Source of the DNA: Cellulosimicrobium cellulans
GTDB taxonomy: Bacteria; Actinomycetota; Actinomycetes; Actinomycetales; Cellulomonadaceae
Assembly (NCBI RefSeq): GCF_016907755.1
Contig: NZ_JAFBCN010000001.1
Span: 558,001 to 622,000 of the forward strand
Length of the DNA stretch: 64,000 nt
Reading direction: 5' to 3'
Shown here: positions 56,631 through 64,000 of the stretch, piece after piece
Layout: each line of letters opens with the position of its first letter
Numbering within the stretch: the stretch's first letter is position 1
The notes under the pieces: generated by a model
Told to the model about the DNA's origin: nothing
The model's database searches: none
The model's input: only the letters and a program-made list of their open reading frames with translations
Translations under genes and position numbers: made by a program

Positions 56631-56647
56631 GGAGCACGACGTGCTCC
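56631..56647. terminator. Small convergent hairpin
   Basis: GGAGCAC-GAC-GTGCTCC, perfect 7-bp arms, 8 bases after the GAP stop and 44 bases before the end of the convergent AI-2E transporter gene. A weak terminator candidate. Confidence 0.4.
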
Positions 56648-56690
56648 CGCTCGACGACCTCGCGCCGACCGGTCCCGTGACGGCGAGCGG

Positions 56691-57959
56691 CTACTCGATG
56701 CCCTCGGCGCGCCTCTCGTCGACCGTGCGCTCGGCCTCGAGGGCGGCCTCGCGGTTCTTGCGGCGCCGCCGCGCGGTGCCGCCGTCGCCGTCCCGGTCCC
56801 GCCCTCTGCCGTGCGGACGGTGCCCCTCGGAGCCGGGGTCGTGCAGCATGTGCGACTCGATGAGCTCGTGCCGCTGGAGGTACGTGTTCGCGACCGCCTG
56901 GATCGTCGCGGCGATCGGCAGCGCGAGGAACGCGCCCAGCGCGCCGAACACCGCGCCGAACGCGAGCACGACGACGAAGCTCACCGCCGGGTTCATCTCC
57001 AGCGCGCGGGCGGAGACCTTGGGGGAGAAGTACAGGTTCTCGAGCTGCTGGTACCCGATGATGAACGCGAGCACCCCGAGCGCCTGGGGAAGGCCCTGCG
57101 ACGTGAGCGCGACCGCGACCGGCAGCGCGCCGCCGATGTACGTGCCGATCGTGGGGACGAACTGCGAGACGACGCCGGTGAACACCGCGAGGGGGAGCGC
57201 GTAGGGCGTCTGGACGATCACCAGGAAGACGAAGGTGAAGACGCTCGACAGCGCGGCGAGGACGATGCGCGAGTTGATGAAGTCGGAGACCTTGACCTGC
57301 GTGATCTCCCAGAGCCGCAGGACCTCCTCCTGGCGGTTCGGCGTGAGCCAGCGGCACACCGCGGCGCGGAACTTGGGCCCCGCCGCGAGCAGGTAGTAGG
57401 TGACGAGCATGATCGTCAGGGACGCGAAGATGCCCCCGACGATCGTGGTGGTGACGACGAGGGCGCCGGACGCGACGTCGTCGCCGAAGTCGTTGATGAC
57501 CTGCCGGATGAGGTCGTCCGAGTCGGGGATGACCACGTCGAAGCGGTCCGCGACGAAGTCCTGGACGCTCGCGTACAGGGTGGGGAGCGACTGGACGAGC
57601 TGGACGAGCTGCTGGATGAACAGGTTCCCGAAGAGCGCGAGGACCACGAGGATCGTCAGGAGCGAGCCGATCAGGGCCACCGCCGCCGCCGCACCCCGCC
57701 GCCAGCCGTGGCGAACGAGCCACACGACGATGGGCTCCAGGGCGAGCGCGACGAAGAACGCGATGAGGATGTTGACCCCGAGCGACTTGAGCTGGCCCAT
57801 CGCGTACCACGCGAAGACCCCCACGAAGACCGCGACGACGGCCATGGCGAGCGCGCGCGGGACCCAGCGCGGAGGCCTTCGGGAGTCGTGCTGGACAGGG
57901 AGTGCGCCCGCGTCCGACACGTCCGACCTGGGGTCCTCGGCAGGGGTCGGCGTCGTCAT
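56691..57959 (-). CDS. AI-2E family transporter
   Basis: A 422-residue membrane protein of the AI-2 exporter (TqsA/PerM-like) family. N-terminal segments include PRALAMAVVAVFVGVFAWYA and LGVNILIAFFVALALEPIVV. A long extracytoplasmic-type helical region follows (about 115-170), then the conserved TNQ-like ITQVKVSDFINSRIVLA and the signature SQFVPTIGTYIGGALPVAVA. The C-terminal tail of about 65 residues is cytoplasmic and strongly charged (Arg/Glu/Asp). Members export small molecules or act as Na+/H+ antiporters; the substrate is unknown here. ATG at 57957-57959. Confidence 0.85.
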   Translation of the reverse strand: MTTPTPAEDPRSDVSDAGALPVQHDSRRPPRWVPRALAMAVVAVFVGVFAWYAMGQLKSLGVNILIAFFVALALEPIVVWLVRHGWRRGAAAAVALIGSLLTILVVLALFGNLFIQQLVQLVQSLPTLYASVQDFVADRFDVVIPDSDDLIRQVINDFGDDVASGALVVTTTIVGGIFASLTIMLVTYYLLAAGPKFRAAVCRWLTPNRQEEVLRLWEITQVKVSDFINSRIVLAALSSVFTFVFLVIVQTPYALPLAVFTGVVSQFVPTIGTYIGGALPVAVALTSQGLPQALGVLAFIIGYQQLENLYFSPKVSARALEMNPAVSFVVVLAFGAVFGALGAFLALPIAATIQAVANTYLQRHELIESHMLHDPGSEGHRPHGRGRDRDGDGGTARRRRKNREAALEAERTVDERRAEGIE

Positions 57960-58108
57960 GCCCCGAACCTAGCGGCGTCTCCGGCGGCGGACCCGCCGGG
58001 CGCGCCGCACCTTCCGGATGCCGAACCTCACGACCGGTGCCACGATCGACGCGCACGCTCGTCCGCTCGTCTCGCTCCGGCCGTGGTCGGTACCCCAGGA
58101 GGACTCGC

Positions 58109-58516
58109 ATGGCACGCTCGTCGCAGGTCTCGGCATGGGTCGGCTGGGTCTGGTTCGCGGGGATCGTCCTCGTGACGATCGGCTTCTTCAACGCGATCAG
58201 CGGGCTGGTCGCCGTCTTCTCCCCGAACAGCCTCGTCGGTGTCACCGACGCGGGCATCGTCGTCCTCGACGTCTCGACGTGGGGCTGGATCCACCTCGTC
58301 ATCGGCGTGCTGCTGATCCTCACCGGCTTCGCCCTGCTCTCGGGCAAGGGCTGGGCGCGCATGGTCGCCATCGTCCTGGTCGTCCTCAACGCGATCGCCC
58401 AGTTCACGACGCTCCAGGTGACCCCGTGGTGGTCGCTGATCACCATCGTGCTCGACGTGTTCGTCCTGTGGGCGCTCGTGGTCCATGGCGACGAGGCCGA
58501 GCGCGCCGCGCGCTGA
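58109..58516 (+). CDS. Four-segment membrane protein (DUF7144-like)
   Basis: A 135-residue protein with four hydrophobic segments (WVGWVWFAGIVLVTIGFFNA, WGWIHLVIGVLLILTGFALL, MVAIVLVVLNAIAQFTTL, SLITIVLDVFVLWALVVHG). The GWIHL...GKGWARMVAIVL pattern matches a common actinobacterial membrane protein family of unknown function. ATG follows CAGGAGGA. It begins a run of same-direction genes (58109-62663) with short gaps. Confidence 0.75.
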   Translation: MARSSQVSAWVGWVWFAGIVLVTIGFFNAISGLVAVFSPNSLVGVTDAGIVVLDVSTWGWIHLVIGVLLILTGFALLSGKGWARMVAIVLVVLNAIAQFTTLQVTPWWSLITIVLDVFVLWALVVHGDEAERAAR

Positions 58517-58603
58517 CCGACCCGCCCTGGGGCGCCGGGTCCCCGGAGCCCGCGTCCGCACGGCAGTCCTCGCACACACCCAGAGACTCAGGAGCACCGT
58601 CCC

Positions 58604-59035
58604 ATGGCAACGTCCACCTTCGGCCCGGTCGAGATCGTCGCGATCGCCTTCCCTGCCGACCGCATCCCGGCCGGTGTCCAGGCCTCCGTCCTCGAGGTGC
58701 TCGCGGAGGGCACCGTCACGCTCCTCGACCTCGCGGTCGTGCGGCGCTCCGACGCCGGTGACGTCGAGGTCATCGAGGTGACCGACCTGGGCGACGAGCT
58801 GGAGATCACGGACGTCGAGCTCACGGGTGCGGGCCTCGCGGGCGAGGAGGACCTCGACGCGGTCGCCGCCGGGCTCGCCCCGGGCACGTCGGCCCTCGTC
58901 CTCGTCGTCGAGCACACGTGGGCCCGCGGCGTGATCGCCGCGACCAGCGCGGCCGACGGCGTCGTGCTGCTCAGCGAGCGCATCCCGGCCGAGGTCGTCA
59001 ACGAGGTCGCGGACCTCGCGCTCGTCGAGGACTGA
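58604..59035 (+). CDS. DUF6325/DUF1269-related cytoplasmic protein
   Basis: A 143-residue acidic protein (MATSTFGPVEIVAIAFPADR, LAEGTVTLLDLAVVRRSDAGDV, LAPGTSALVLVVEHTWARGV). The opening strand, the LLDLAVVRR strand and the PGTSAL strand line up with the DUF1269 proteins on either side, but the Gly-zipper membrane hairpin is replaced by an acidic linker (VTDLGDELEITDVELTGAGL). It is probably a soluble member of the same fold. Function unknown. The ATG lies about 20 bases after a CAGGAG, so the ribosome site is not ideal. Confidence 0.7.
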   Translation: MATSTFGPVEIVAIAFPADRIPAGVQASVLEVLAEGTVTLLDLAVVRRSDAGDVEVIEVTDLGDELEITDVELTGAGLAGEEDLDAVAAGLAPGTSALVLVVEHTWARGVIAATSAADGVVLLSERIPAEVVNEVADLALVED

Positions 59036-59092
59036 GCCGCCCGCCCGGCGCCCGCTCCGTGGCACCTCCGACCACCGAACCAGGAGAACCTC

Positions 59093-59446
59093 ATGCCCAT
59101 CCGTCGTATCGGCCGTCCCGGGCTCATCGGGACCGCCGCCCGTACCGCCGTCATCGCGGGCACCGCGTCCGCGACCGCGGGCGCCGTGCAGCGCCACCAG
59201 GCGAACCGTGCCCAGCAGTCGTGGGAGGCCCAGCAGGCCGAGGCCGCGCAGGAGCAGGCTCGCCTCGAGGCGGCGGCCCAGCAGGCCGCGGCCCAGTACG
59301 CCGCCCAGCCCGCGCCGGCCGCACCCGCTGCGGCTCCGGCGCAGGACGACCTGCTCGGCCAGCTCGAGCGGCTCGGACAGCTCCACGCCTCGGGCGTGCT
59401 GAGCGACGCCGAGTTCGCCGCCGCCAAGGCCAAGCTGCTCGGCTGA
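59093..59446 (+). CDS. SHOCT-domain protein
   Basis: A 117-residue protein. A short basic N terminus with a weakly hydrophobic Ala/Gly segment (GLIGTAARTAVIAGTASATA) precedes a Gln/Ala-rich helical linker (about 35-80) and a C-terminal SHOCT domain (DLLGQLERLGQLHASGVLSD then AEFAAAKAKLLG). SHOCT is a short oligomerisation element found at the ends of many bacterial proteins. ATG follows CAGGAG. Encoded between DUF6325 and DUF1269 genes, it may act as their oligomerisation partner. Confidence 0.8.
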   Translation: MPIRRIGRPGLIGTAARTAVIAGTASATAGAVQRHQANRAQQSWEAQQAEAAQEQARLEAAAQQAAAQYAAQPAPAAPAAAPAQDDLLGQLERLGQLHASGVLSDAEFAAAKAKLLG

Positions 59447-59460
59447 CAAGGAGAAGTGCC

Positions 59461-59943
59461 ATGGCCACGTTCACCGTCTGGAAGTTCGACTCGCCCGAGG
59501 GCGCGGACACCGCGTCCCGGATCCTGCACGACTCGGCCTCGGAGCACGCGATCCGCATCATCGACACCGCGGTCGTCACGTGGCCCGAGGGCGCGGCCAA
59601 GCCGACGACCCGCCACGGTCACCAGGACGAGTGGCGCGGGACCGGCTGGGGCGCGTTCTGGGGGTTGCTGCTCGGGTCGCTCTTCTTCGCCCCCGTCCTC
59701 GGTGCCGCGGCCGGCGCCGCGATCGGCGCGTCGTCGAAGGCGATGGCCGCCGTGGGCATCGACAAGGACCAGCTCGACCGCATCCGGGAGGGCGTCACGC
59801 CCGGCTCGTCCGCCCTGTTCGTCGTCACCGAGGACGGCGACCTCGACCGCGTCGGCGAGCGGTTCCACGGCACCCACGGGAAGCTCGTCGCCACGAACCT
59901 CACGGACGCCGAGCGGAGCACGCTCCTCGAGACGTTCGACTGA
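59461..59943 (+). CDS. DUF1269 family protein, paralogue 2
   Basis: A 160-residue paralogue of the 55312-55809 product. Shared elements are TFTVWKFDSPEGADTASRIL, IRIIDTAVVTWPEGAAKPTT, the membrane hairpin GAFWGLLLGSLFFAPVLGAA, VGIDKDQLDRIREGVTPGSS and TNLTDAERSTLLETFD. ATG at 59461 follows AAGGAG, 14 bases after the SHOCT gene stop, so the two are one operon. Function unknown; probably a membrane-inserted stress protein. Confidence 0.84.
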   Translation: MATFTVWKFDSPEGADTASRILHDSASEHAIRIIDTAVVTWPEGAAKPTTRHGHQDEWRGTGWGAFWGLLLGSLFFAPVLGAAAGAAIGASSKAMAAVGIDKDQLDRIREGVTPGSSALFVVTEDGDLDRVGERFHGTHGKLVATNLTDAERSTLLETFD

Positions 59944-59961
59944 CACCAGGGAGAGACCGTT

Positions 59962-61281
59962 ATGACATCACAGGGCACGGTCACCGCTGTGCGAGGCCAC
60001 GCCGTCTCTTTCAAGGACGACCCGTTCCACTCCGACGACGCCCTCGTCGACATCGAGGACGCGCTGATCGTCTGCCAGGACGGCATCATCACGGCGTTCG
60101 GTACCTACGAGGAGACCAAGGACGCCGTCCCTCCAGGCGTCGAGATCGTGCACCGGCCGGGTAGCGTGCTGTGCCCGGGCTTCATCGACACGCACGTCCA
60201 CTACGTGCAGACCGGCATCATCGGCGCGTTCGGGTCACAGCTCATCGACTGGCTCAACCACTACACGTTCATCGAGGAGCAACGCTTCGCCGATGCCGAC
60301 CATGCTGGCGAGGTCGCCCGCGTCTACTTCGACGAGCTGCTGCGCAACGGCACGACGACGGCGCTCACGTTCTGTGCGGTGTACCCGGAGTCGGTGGACG
60401 CGTTCTTCGAGGAGTCGCAGCGCCGCGGCACCCGGATGATCGGCGGGAAGGTCCTCATGGACCGTAACGCGCCGGACGCGCTCCTCGACACCGCCCAGAC
60501 CGGCTACGACGACTCGAAGGCCCTGATCGAGCGCTGGCACGGCAACGGTCGCCAGCTCTACGCCGTGACACCCCGGTTCGCCCCCACGAGCACGCCCGAG
60601 CAGCTCGAGGCGGCGTCCGCGCTGTGGCACGAGCATCCCGGCACGTTCCAGCACACGCACGTCTCGGAGAACGTCGGGGAGATCCAGTGGGTGCGCTCAC
60701 TGTTCCCCGAGAGGTCGGGCTACCTCGATGTCTACGACCACTACGGCCTGCTGGGGCGGCGCAGCGTCCTCGCGCACGGCGTCCATCTCACGGCCGCCGA
60801 GCGTCGCCGGGTGAGCGAGACGGGCACCGCGATCGCGCACTGCCCGACGTCGAACCTCTTCCTCGGCAGCGGCCTCTTCCACGTCCACGAGGCGAAGGAC
60901 TCGCGGCACCCGATGCACGTGGGACTCGGGACCGACGTGGGCGCAGGGACGAGCTTCTCGATCCTCGCGACGATGAACGAGGCGTACAAGGTCGCCGAGC
61001 TGCTCAGCTACCCGCTGAACTCGCTCAAGTCGTTCTACCTCGCCACCCTGGGCGGAGCCCGGGCTCTCGACCTCGACGACAAGATCGGCTCGCTCGAGGT
61101 GGGTAAGGAGGCGGACTTCCTCGTCCTCGACCCGGCGGCCACGCCGCTCCTCGCGTTCCGGACGTCGACCGTGGAGTCGACGGAGGAGCTGCTGTTCGTG
61201 CTCTCCATCATGTCCGACGACCGCACGGTCGCCGCCACCTACGTCGGTGGCACCCTCGCCCACGAGCGCAAGGAGTCCTGA
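59962..61281 (+). CDS. guaD: Guanine deaminase
   Basis: A 439-residue amidohydrolase of the guanine deaminase type. The metal and catalytic motifs are PGFIDTHVHYVQTGIIGAFG (HxH), FQHTHVSENVGEIQWV, VLAHGVHLTAAERRRV, AHCPTSNLFLGSGLFHVH and GLGTDVGAGTSFSIL. It converts guanine to xanthine and ammonia. ATG follows AGGGAGAG, 18 bases after the DUF1269 stop, so it may be read from the stress-gene operon. Its TGA overlaps the transporter start (ATGA), implying coupled synthesis of enzyme and carrier. Confidence 0.9.
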   Translation: MTSQGTVTAVRGHAVSFKDDPFHSDDALVDIEDALIVCQDGIITAFGTYEETKDAVPPGVEIVHRPGSVLCPGFIDTHVHYVQTGIIGAFGSQLIDWLNHYTFIEEQRFADADHAGEVARVYFDELLRNGTTTALTFCAVYPESVDAFFEESQRRGTRMIGGKVLMDRNAPDALLDTAQTGYDDSKALIERWHGNGRQLYAVTPRFAPTSTPEQLEAASALWHEHPGTFQHTHVSENVGEIQWVRSLFPERSGYLDVYDHYGLLGRRSVLAHGVHLTAAERRRVSETGTAIAHCPTSNLFLGSGLFHVHEAKDSRHPMHVGLGTDVGAGTSFSILATMNEAYKVAELLSYPLNSLKSFYLATLGGARALDLDDKIGSLEVGKEADFLVLDPAATPLLAFRTSTVESTEELLFVLSIMSDDRTVAATYVGGTLAHERKES

Positions 61282-62663
61282 TGTCGAGCGGCCACGCGGC
61301 GTACCACCACGCCACCACGTCGATGTTCACGGGGACCGCCCCCTCCCCGGACGAGACGCCCCGTCGCGCGCGCGGCCGGCTCGGGGGTCCCGAGGCGTGG
61401 ACCATCTGGGTCCTCGCGACGATCTTCGTCGTCTGGCTGTTCGCGATCCAGACCGGCTACGGGATCGTCTCGCCCGACATCCAGCAGGACGCGTCGCTGA
61501 CCATCACCCAGGTCAGCCTCGCGGCGTCGATCTACACCTGGGTCTTCGCGGTGTGCCAGTTCTTCTCCGGCTCGCTGCTCGACCGGTACGGCACGCGCCC
61601 GCTCCTCGCGATCGCCGTCGCCCTCGTCACGGCTGGTGCGTTCCTGTACTCGGCGACGACGGACTTCACCACGCTCGTGCTGGCGCAGGTCGTCCTCGCG
61701 ATCGGCTCGTCGTTCGGCTTCGTCGGGGCGGGCTACGTCGGCGGCAAGTGGTTCGCGGCGGCCAAGTACGGCCTCATGTTCGGCATGGTGCAGATGTTCG
61801 CGTCGCTAGGGTCCGCGGTGAGTCAGCCCGCGATCTCGGCCCTGCTCGGCTCGATGTCGTGGCAGGAGCTCCTCGCGGGCTTCGGCGCGTTCGGCGTCCT
61901 GCTGTTCGTCGGGTTCGTCTTCATCGTCCGCAACCCGGTCTCGACGCCGGAGGAGGCGCACGCGGCGGCGGAGGCGCACCGCGGCAAGAACGTCTTCGCG
62001 GAGATCTTCGCAGACCTCGCGGCGTGCTTCCGCAACCGTCAGGTCGTCCTCTCGGCGCTCTTCGCCGGCGCGTCCTTCGGGACGATGCTCGCCGTCGGCG
62101 TGCTGTGGGGACCGCGCGTCCAGGAGGCTCGCGGGGCGTCGGTGGGCCTCGCGGCCGTCCTGTCCGCCCTGGCCTGGCTCGGCCTCGCGTTCGGCGCACC
62201 GCTCGTCAACGTCATCTCCGACCGCTGGCACAGCCGCAAGTGGCCCGCGGTGTGGGGGCTCGCCCTCCAGGCCGTCGCCGTCACCCTCTTCATCTACGGC
62301 CCCGCGAAGTCCGCCGGCGTGAGCGTCGTCATCATGTTCGCCGTCGGGCTCCTCGCCGGGACGCACATGCTCGGGTTCACCATCGCCGGCGAGTCTGTGT
62401 CCCCAGCACTGATCGGCAGCGCCTCGGCCATCGTCAACGGCGTGTGCTTCATCGTCGGCGGCGTCCTCGAGGCAGTCCCTGGTCGGCTCCTACCAGCGGA
62501 GAACCCCGGTCTGAGCGATTATCAGTCAGCGCTGTGGATCATGCCGGCGGTGCTCGCGCTCGGCGTCGTGTGCGCACTCTTCCTCCGCGAACGTCCCTCG
62601 TCGCGGCGAGACCAGACCTCCCCCGAGCCGGCGCACCCCGCCGTCACACAGCCGGAGCGGTGA
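61281..62663 (+). CDS. MFS transporter coupled to guanine deaminase
   Basis: A 460-residue, 12-segment MFS protein. A 35-residue hydrophilic N terminus precedes TM1 (AWTIWVLATIFVVWLFAIQT). Motif A is GSLLDRYGTRPLL, and TM5-6 contain AVSQPAISALLGSMSW. It resembles sugar-phosphate/oxalate-formate-type carriers. The 1-base overlap with guaD suggests it imports guanine or another purine, or exchanges it, but this is inferred only from coupling. A single Cys pair (VCQ, CFRN) is not obviously functional. Confidence 0.82.
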   Translation: MSSGHAAYHHATTSMFTGTAPSPDETPRRARGRLGGPEAWTIWVLATIFVVWLFAIQTGYGIVSPDIQQDASLTITQVSLAASIYTWVFAVCQFFSGSLLDRYGTRPLLAIAVALVTAGAFLYSATTDFTTLVLAQVVLAIGSSFGFVGAGYVGGKWFAAAKYGLMFGMVQMFASLGSAVSQPAISALLGSMSWQELLAGFGAFGVLLFVGFVFIVRNPVSTPEEAHAAAEAHRGKNVFAEIFADLAACFRNRQVVLSALFAGASFGTMLAVGVLWGPRVQEARGASVGLAAVLSALAWLGLAFGAPLVNVISDRWHSRKWPAVWGLALQAVAVTLFIYGPAKSAGVSVVIMFAVGLLAGTHMLGFTIAGESVSPALIGSASAIVNGVCFIVGGVLEAVPGRLLPAENPGLSDYQSALWIMPAVLALGVVCALFLRERPSSRRDQTSPEPAHPAVTQPER

Positions 62664-62687
62664 GTTCCAGGGTCGTGGGCGTTCGGG

Positions 62688-63764
62688 TCAGTCGTCGAGG
62701 CGCGCGGGGAGGCCGAACAGCGGAAACCACGAGGCCGTGTCGAGGAACGCGTTGATCGCCGTCACCCGCCCCTCCTCGGTCTCGATCACCTGGAGCGCCC
62801 AGGGCTCGTGCCCGCCGCCCTCCGCGCGCCGGTACTGACCGAAACCGAACGTGCCGTTCACCGCCACCGGCACCATGCGGGACCCCTCGCACTCGTGGCC
62901 GGGCCCCGTCATCCAGGTCACGATGTCCGCCGTGCCCTTCATCCACAGCGGGTACGGCGGCATGGACAGCGTCGCGTCCTCGTGGAGGATCGCGACGAGC
63001 GCGTCCATGTCGTAGCGCTCGAACGCGTCGAGGTACCGCTCGAGCAGCAGCCTCTCCTCGTCGCCGAGCCCGGCGTTCGACGCGACCGGCGCGGGCGCGG
63101 GCTCGGCGCCGTCCGCGAGCCCCGAGCTGTCCCAGTGGGCCCGCGCCGCCATCGTCGCGCGCGCTCGCTGCAGCGCGCTGTTGACCGACGCCACGGACGT
63201 GTCGAGCAGCTCCGCGACCTCGCTCGCCTGCCAGCGCAGCACCTCGCGCAGCAGGAGCACGGCGCGCTGCTTCGGCGGCAGGAACTGCAGCGCCGCGACG
63301 AACGCGAGCCGGATGGTCTCGCGGCCCACCGCGACCTGCGCCGGGTCGCCGTCGTGCGGGAGCACGCGGTCGTCGGGGACCGGCTCGACCCACGTCTCCT
63401 CCGGGAGCACCTGTCCCAGGTTCTCGGCCTCCGGCGCCTGGGGGCCGCCGAGCCCCATGGGGCGCTCGCGCCGCTTGCGCGCGCCGAGCGCGTCGAAGCA
63501 CACGTTCGTCGCGATGCGGTAGAGCCAGGAGCGCAGCGACGAGCGGCCCTCGAAGCGGTCGTAGGAGCGCCACGCGCGCAGGAACGTCTCCTGCACGGCG
63601 TCCTCCGCCTCGAACGAGGAGCCGAGCATGCGGTAGCAGTAACCCGTGATCTCCCGGCGGTGGCCGGCGAGGACCGCGTCGAGGTCGTCGCGCTCGGGCA
63701 GGGGAGCGGCGCCGGACGTGGTGGTGCCGGGGCGCAGGCCCGTGGGGGTGGCGAGGTCGGTCAT
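62688..63764 (-). CDS. ECF sigma factor with C-terminal SnoaL domain
   Basis: A 358-residue sigma-70 factor of the TIGR02960 (SigG/SigJ-like) type. Region 2 is GYCYRMLGSSFEAEDAVQETFLRAW (about 40-65), and region 4 is LQFLPPKQRAVLLLREVLRW then QASEVAELLDTSVASVNSAL (about 175-215). A SnoaL-like domain (about 240-355; LERYLDAFERYDMDALVAIL, DATLSMPPYPLWMKG) closes the protein. In such ECF groups the C-terminal domain replaces an anti-sigma factor and modulates activity. ATG at 63762-63764 follows GAGAGG. Convergent with the MFS gene. Confidence 0.88.
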   Translation of the reverse strand: MTDLATPTGLRPGTTTSGAAPLPERDDLDAVLAGHRREITGYCYRMLGSSFEAEDAVQETFLRAWRSYDRFEGRSSLRSWLYRIATNVCFDALGARKRRERPMGLGGPQAPEAENLGQVLPEETWVEPVPDDRVLPHDGDPAQVAVGRETIRLAFVAALQFLPPKQRAVLLLREVLRWQASEVAELLDTSVASVNSALQRARATMAARAHWDSSGLADGAEPAPAPVASNAGLGDEERLLLERYLDAFERYDMDALVAILHEDATLSMPPYPLWMKGTADIVTWMTGPGHECEGSRMVPVAVNGTFGFGQYRRAEGGGHEPWALQVIETEEGRVTAINAFLDTASWFPLFGLPARLDD

Positions 63765-63915
63765 GGTGCTGCCTCTCAGGACTCGATGGTCTCGACGTTC
63801 GCGAGGGGTGCCCACGGGTGGGCGCCTGATGCTGCGACCACCCGCGCGGGACCAGGGGAGTGGCCCACCTCACACACGCTACCTCTGCCCTCCGACACGG
63901 CACAGGGGACGGAGA

Positions 63916-64000
63916 TCAGTCGTCGAGGTCGATCTCGAACCACACGGTCTTGCCCGGGACGCCGTCGACGGCGTCGACGCCCCAGCGCGACGCGCAGCGC
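63916..64000 (-). CDS. C-terminal end of an ATP-binding (anti-sigma/HATPase-like) protein
   Basis: The last 27 residues before TGA (tca at 63916-63918) read RWGVDAVDGVPGKTVWFEID then LDD. The GKTVWFE ending is typical of small HATPase_c_2 serine-kinase-like anti-sigma regulatory factors of actinobacteria. The rest lies outside the window, so the N-box and ATP site cannot be seen. It would be transcribed toward the ECF sigma gene in the same direction. Confidence 0.6.
   Translation of the reverse strand, partial: RCASRWGVDAVDGVPGKTVWFEIDLDD

Noticed and set aside
56641-56694. GTG at 56641 behind GAAGGAG, reading VLPLDDLAPTGPVTASGYSM
   Set aside because: The ribosome site is good, but the frame runs straight into antisense of the AI-2E gene and the site lies within a small hairpin; most likely chance.
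1-64000. tRNA, rRNA, CRISPR arrays, transposases, integrases and sortase genes
   Set aside because: Looked for on both strands; none seen. The 55-bp repeats are not regularly spaced with spacers and so are not a CRISPR array.

Overview
This 64 kb window is dense, very GC-rich (roughly 73-75% by eye) chromosomal DNA with frequent GTG starts, strong purine-rich ribosome binding sites and long antisense open frames. Gene content (IdeR-type iron box, Streptomyces-style PHO boxes, LPxTG surface protein, DUF5979/DUF11 repeats, DUF1269, DUF6325 and GAP-family proteins, ANTAR regulator) points to an actinobacterium. A Cellulosimicrobium/Isoptericola/Cellulomonas-type member of the Micrococcales is the best guess, and this is inference. 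No rRNA, tRNA, CRISPR array, insertion sequence or phage gene was seen. No gene-free stretch exceeds 300 bases; the longest gaps (about 52853-53115 and 11010-11243) hold hairpins or operators.

Layout. 1-8079: phosphonate locus. It comprises a PhnX-like hydrolase (cut by the window edge), an HpnW-type FAD oxidoreductase, a GntR regulator, an HpnZ-type dehydrogenase, a PhnD-PhnC-PhnE importer with a fused double PhnE, and a divergent PhnM. Two PHO-box-like 11-nt direct repeats suggest phosphate-starvation control. 8019-11009: orphan sugar-binding lipoprotein, TetR regulator and sugar-phosphate isomerase-like protein. 11244-17783: two large convergent secreted proteins (ThuA-sugar dehydrogenase-PKD-CBM, and a phosphodiesterase with a duplicated flanking domain) that end in the same Cys-bounded module. 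17933-22033: small unknown protein, RDD protein, MFS efflux/MerR pair and YnfA protein, with three copies of a 55-bp palindromic element between them. 22049-24159: DadA-like amino acid dehydrogenase divergent from an Lrp regulator.

24238-33333: miscellaneous enzymes (two small phosphatase-like proteins, one frameshifted; a BBE-type oxidase; an esterase), an iron-box-controlled siderophore-binding lipoprotein, a 5'-3' exonuclease and a tandem pair of CPBP membrane proteases. 33452-36838: arsenic locus (ArsR, ArsO-like flavoprotein, ArsC, ArsR-ArsC fusion) with matching operators but no efflux pump. 36951-43566: acetyltransferase, VOC protein, a two-component system beside a large cruciform, a membrane protein and an alkyl-sulfatase-type hydrolase. 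43721-51649: a 2642-residue LPPTG-anchored surface protein with seven DUF5979 repeats.

51757-62663: a stress/envelope region. It has a phage-holin-like membrane protein, a PAS-ANTAR regulator, a degenerate alkyl-sulfatase fragment abutting a truncated GAP gene, a ClC channel, two DUF1269 paralogues, a DUF6325 protein, a SHOCT protein, an intact GAP protein, an AI-2E transporter, and a translationally coupled guanine deaminase/MFS pair. 62688-64000: an ECF sigma factor with a C-terminal SnoaL domain, and the tail of an ATP-binding (anti-sigma-like) protein.

Together the genes describe a soil-type actinobacterium equipped for scavenging phosphonates, sugars, siderophore iron, sulfate esters and purines, with surface adhesion and metal resistance. 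Most operons are short and separated by strong hairpin terminators.
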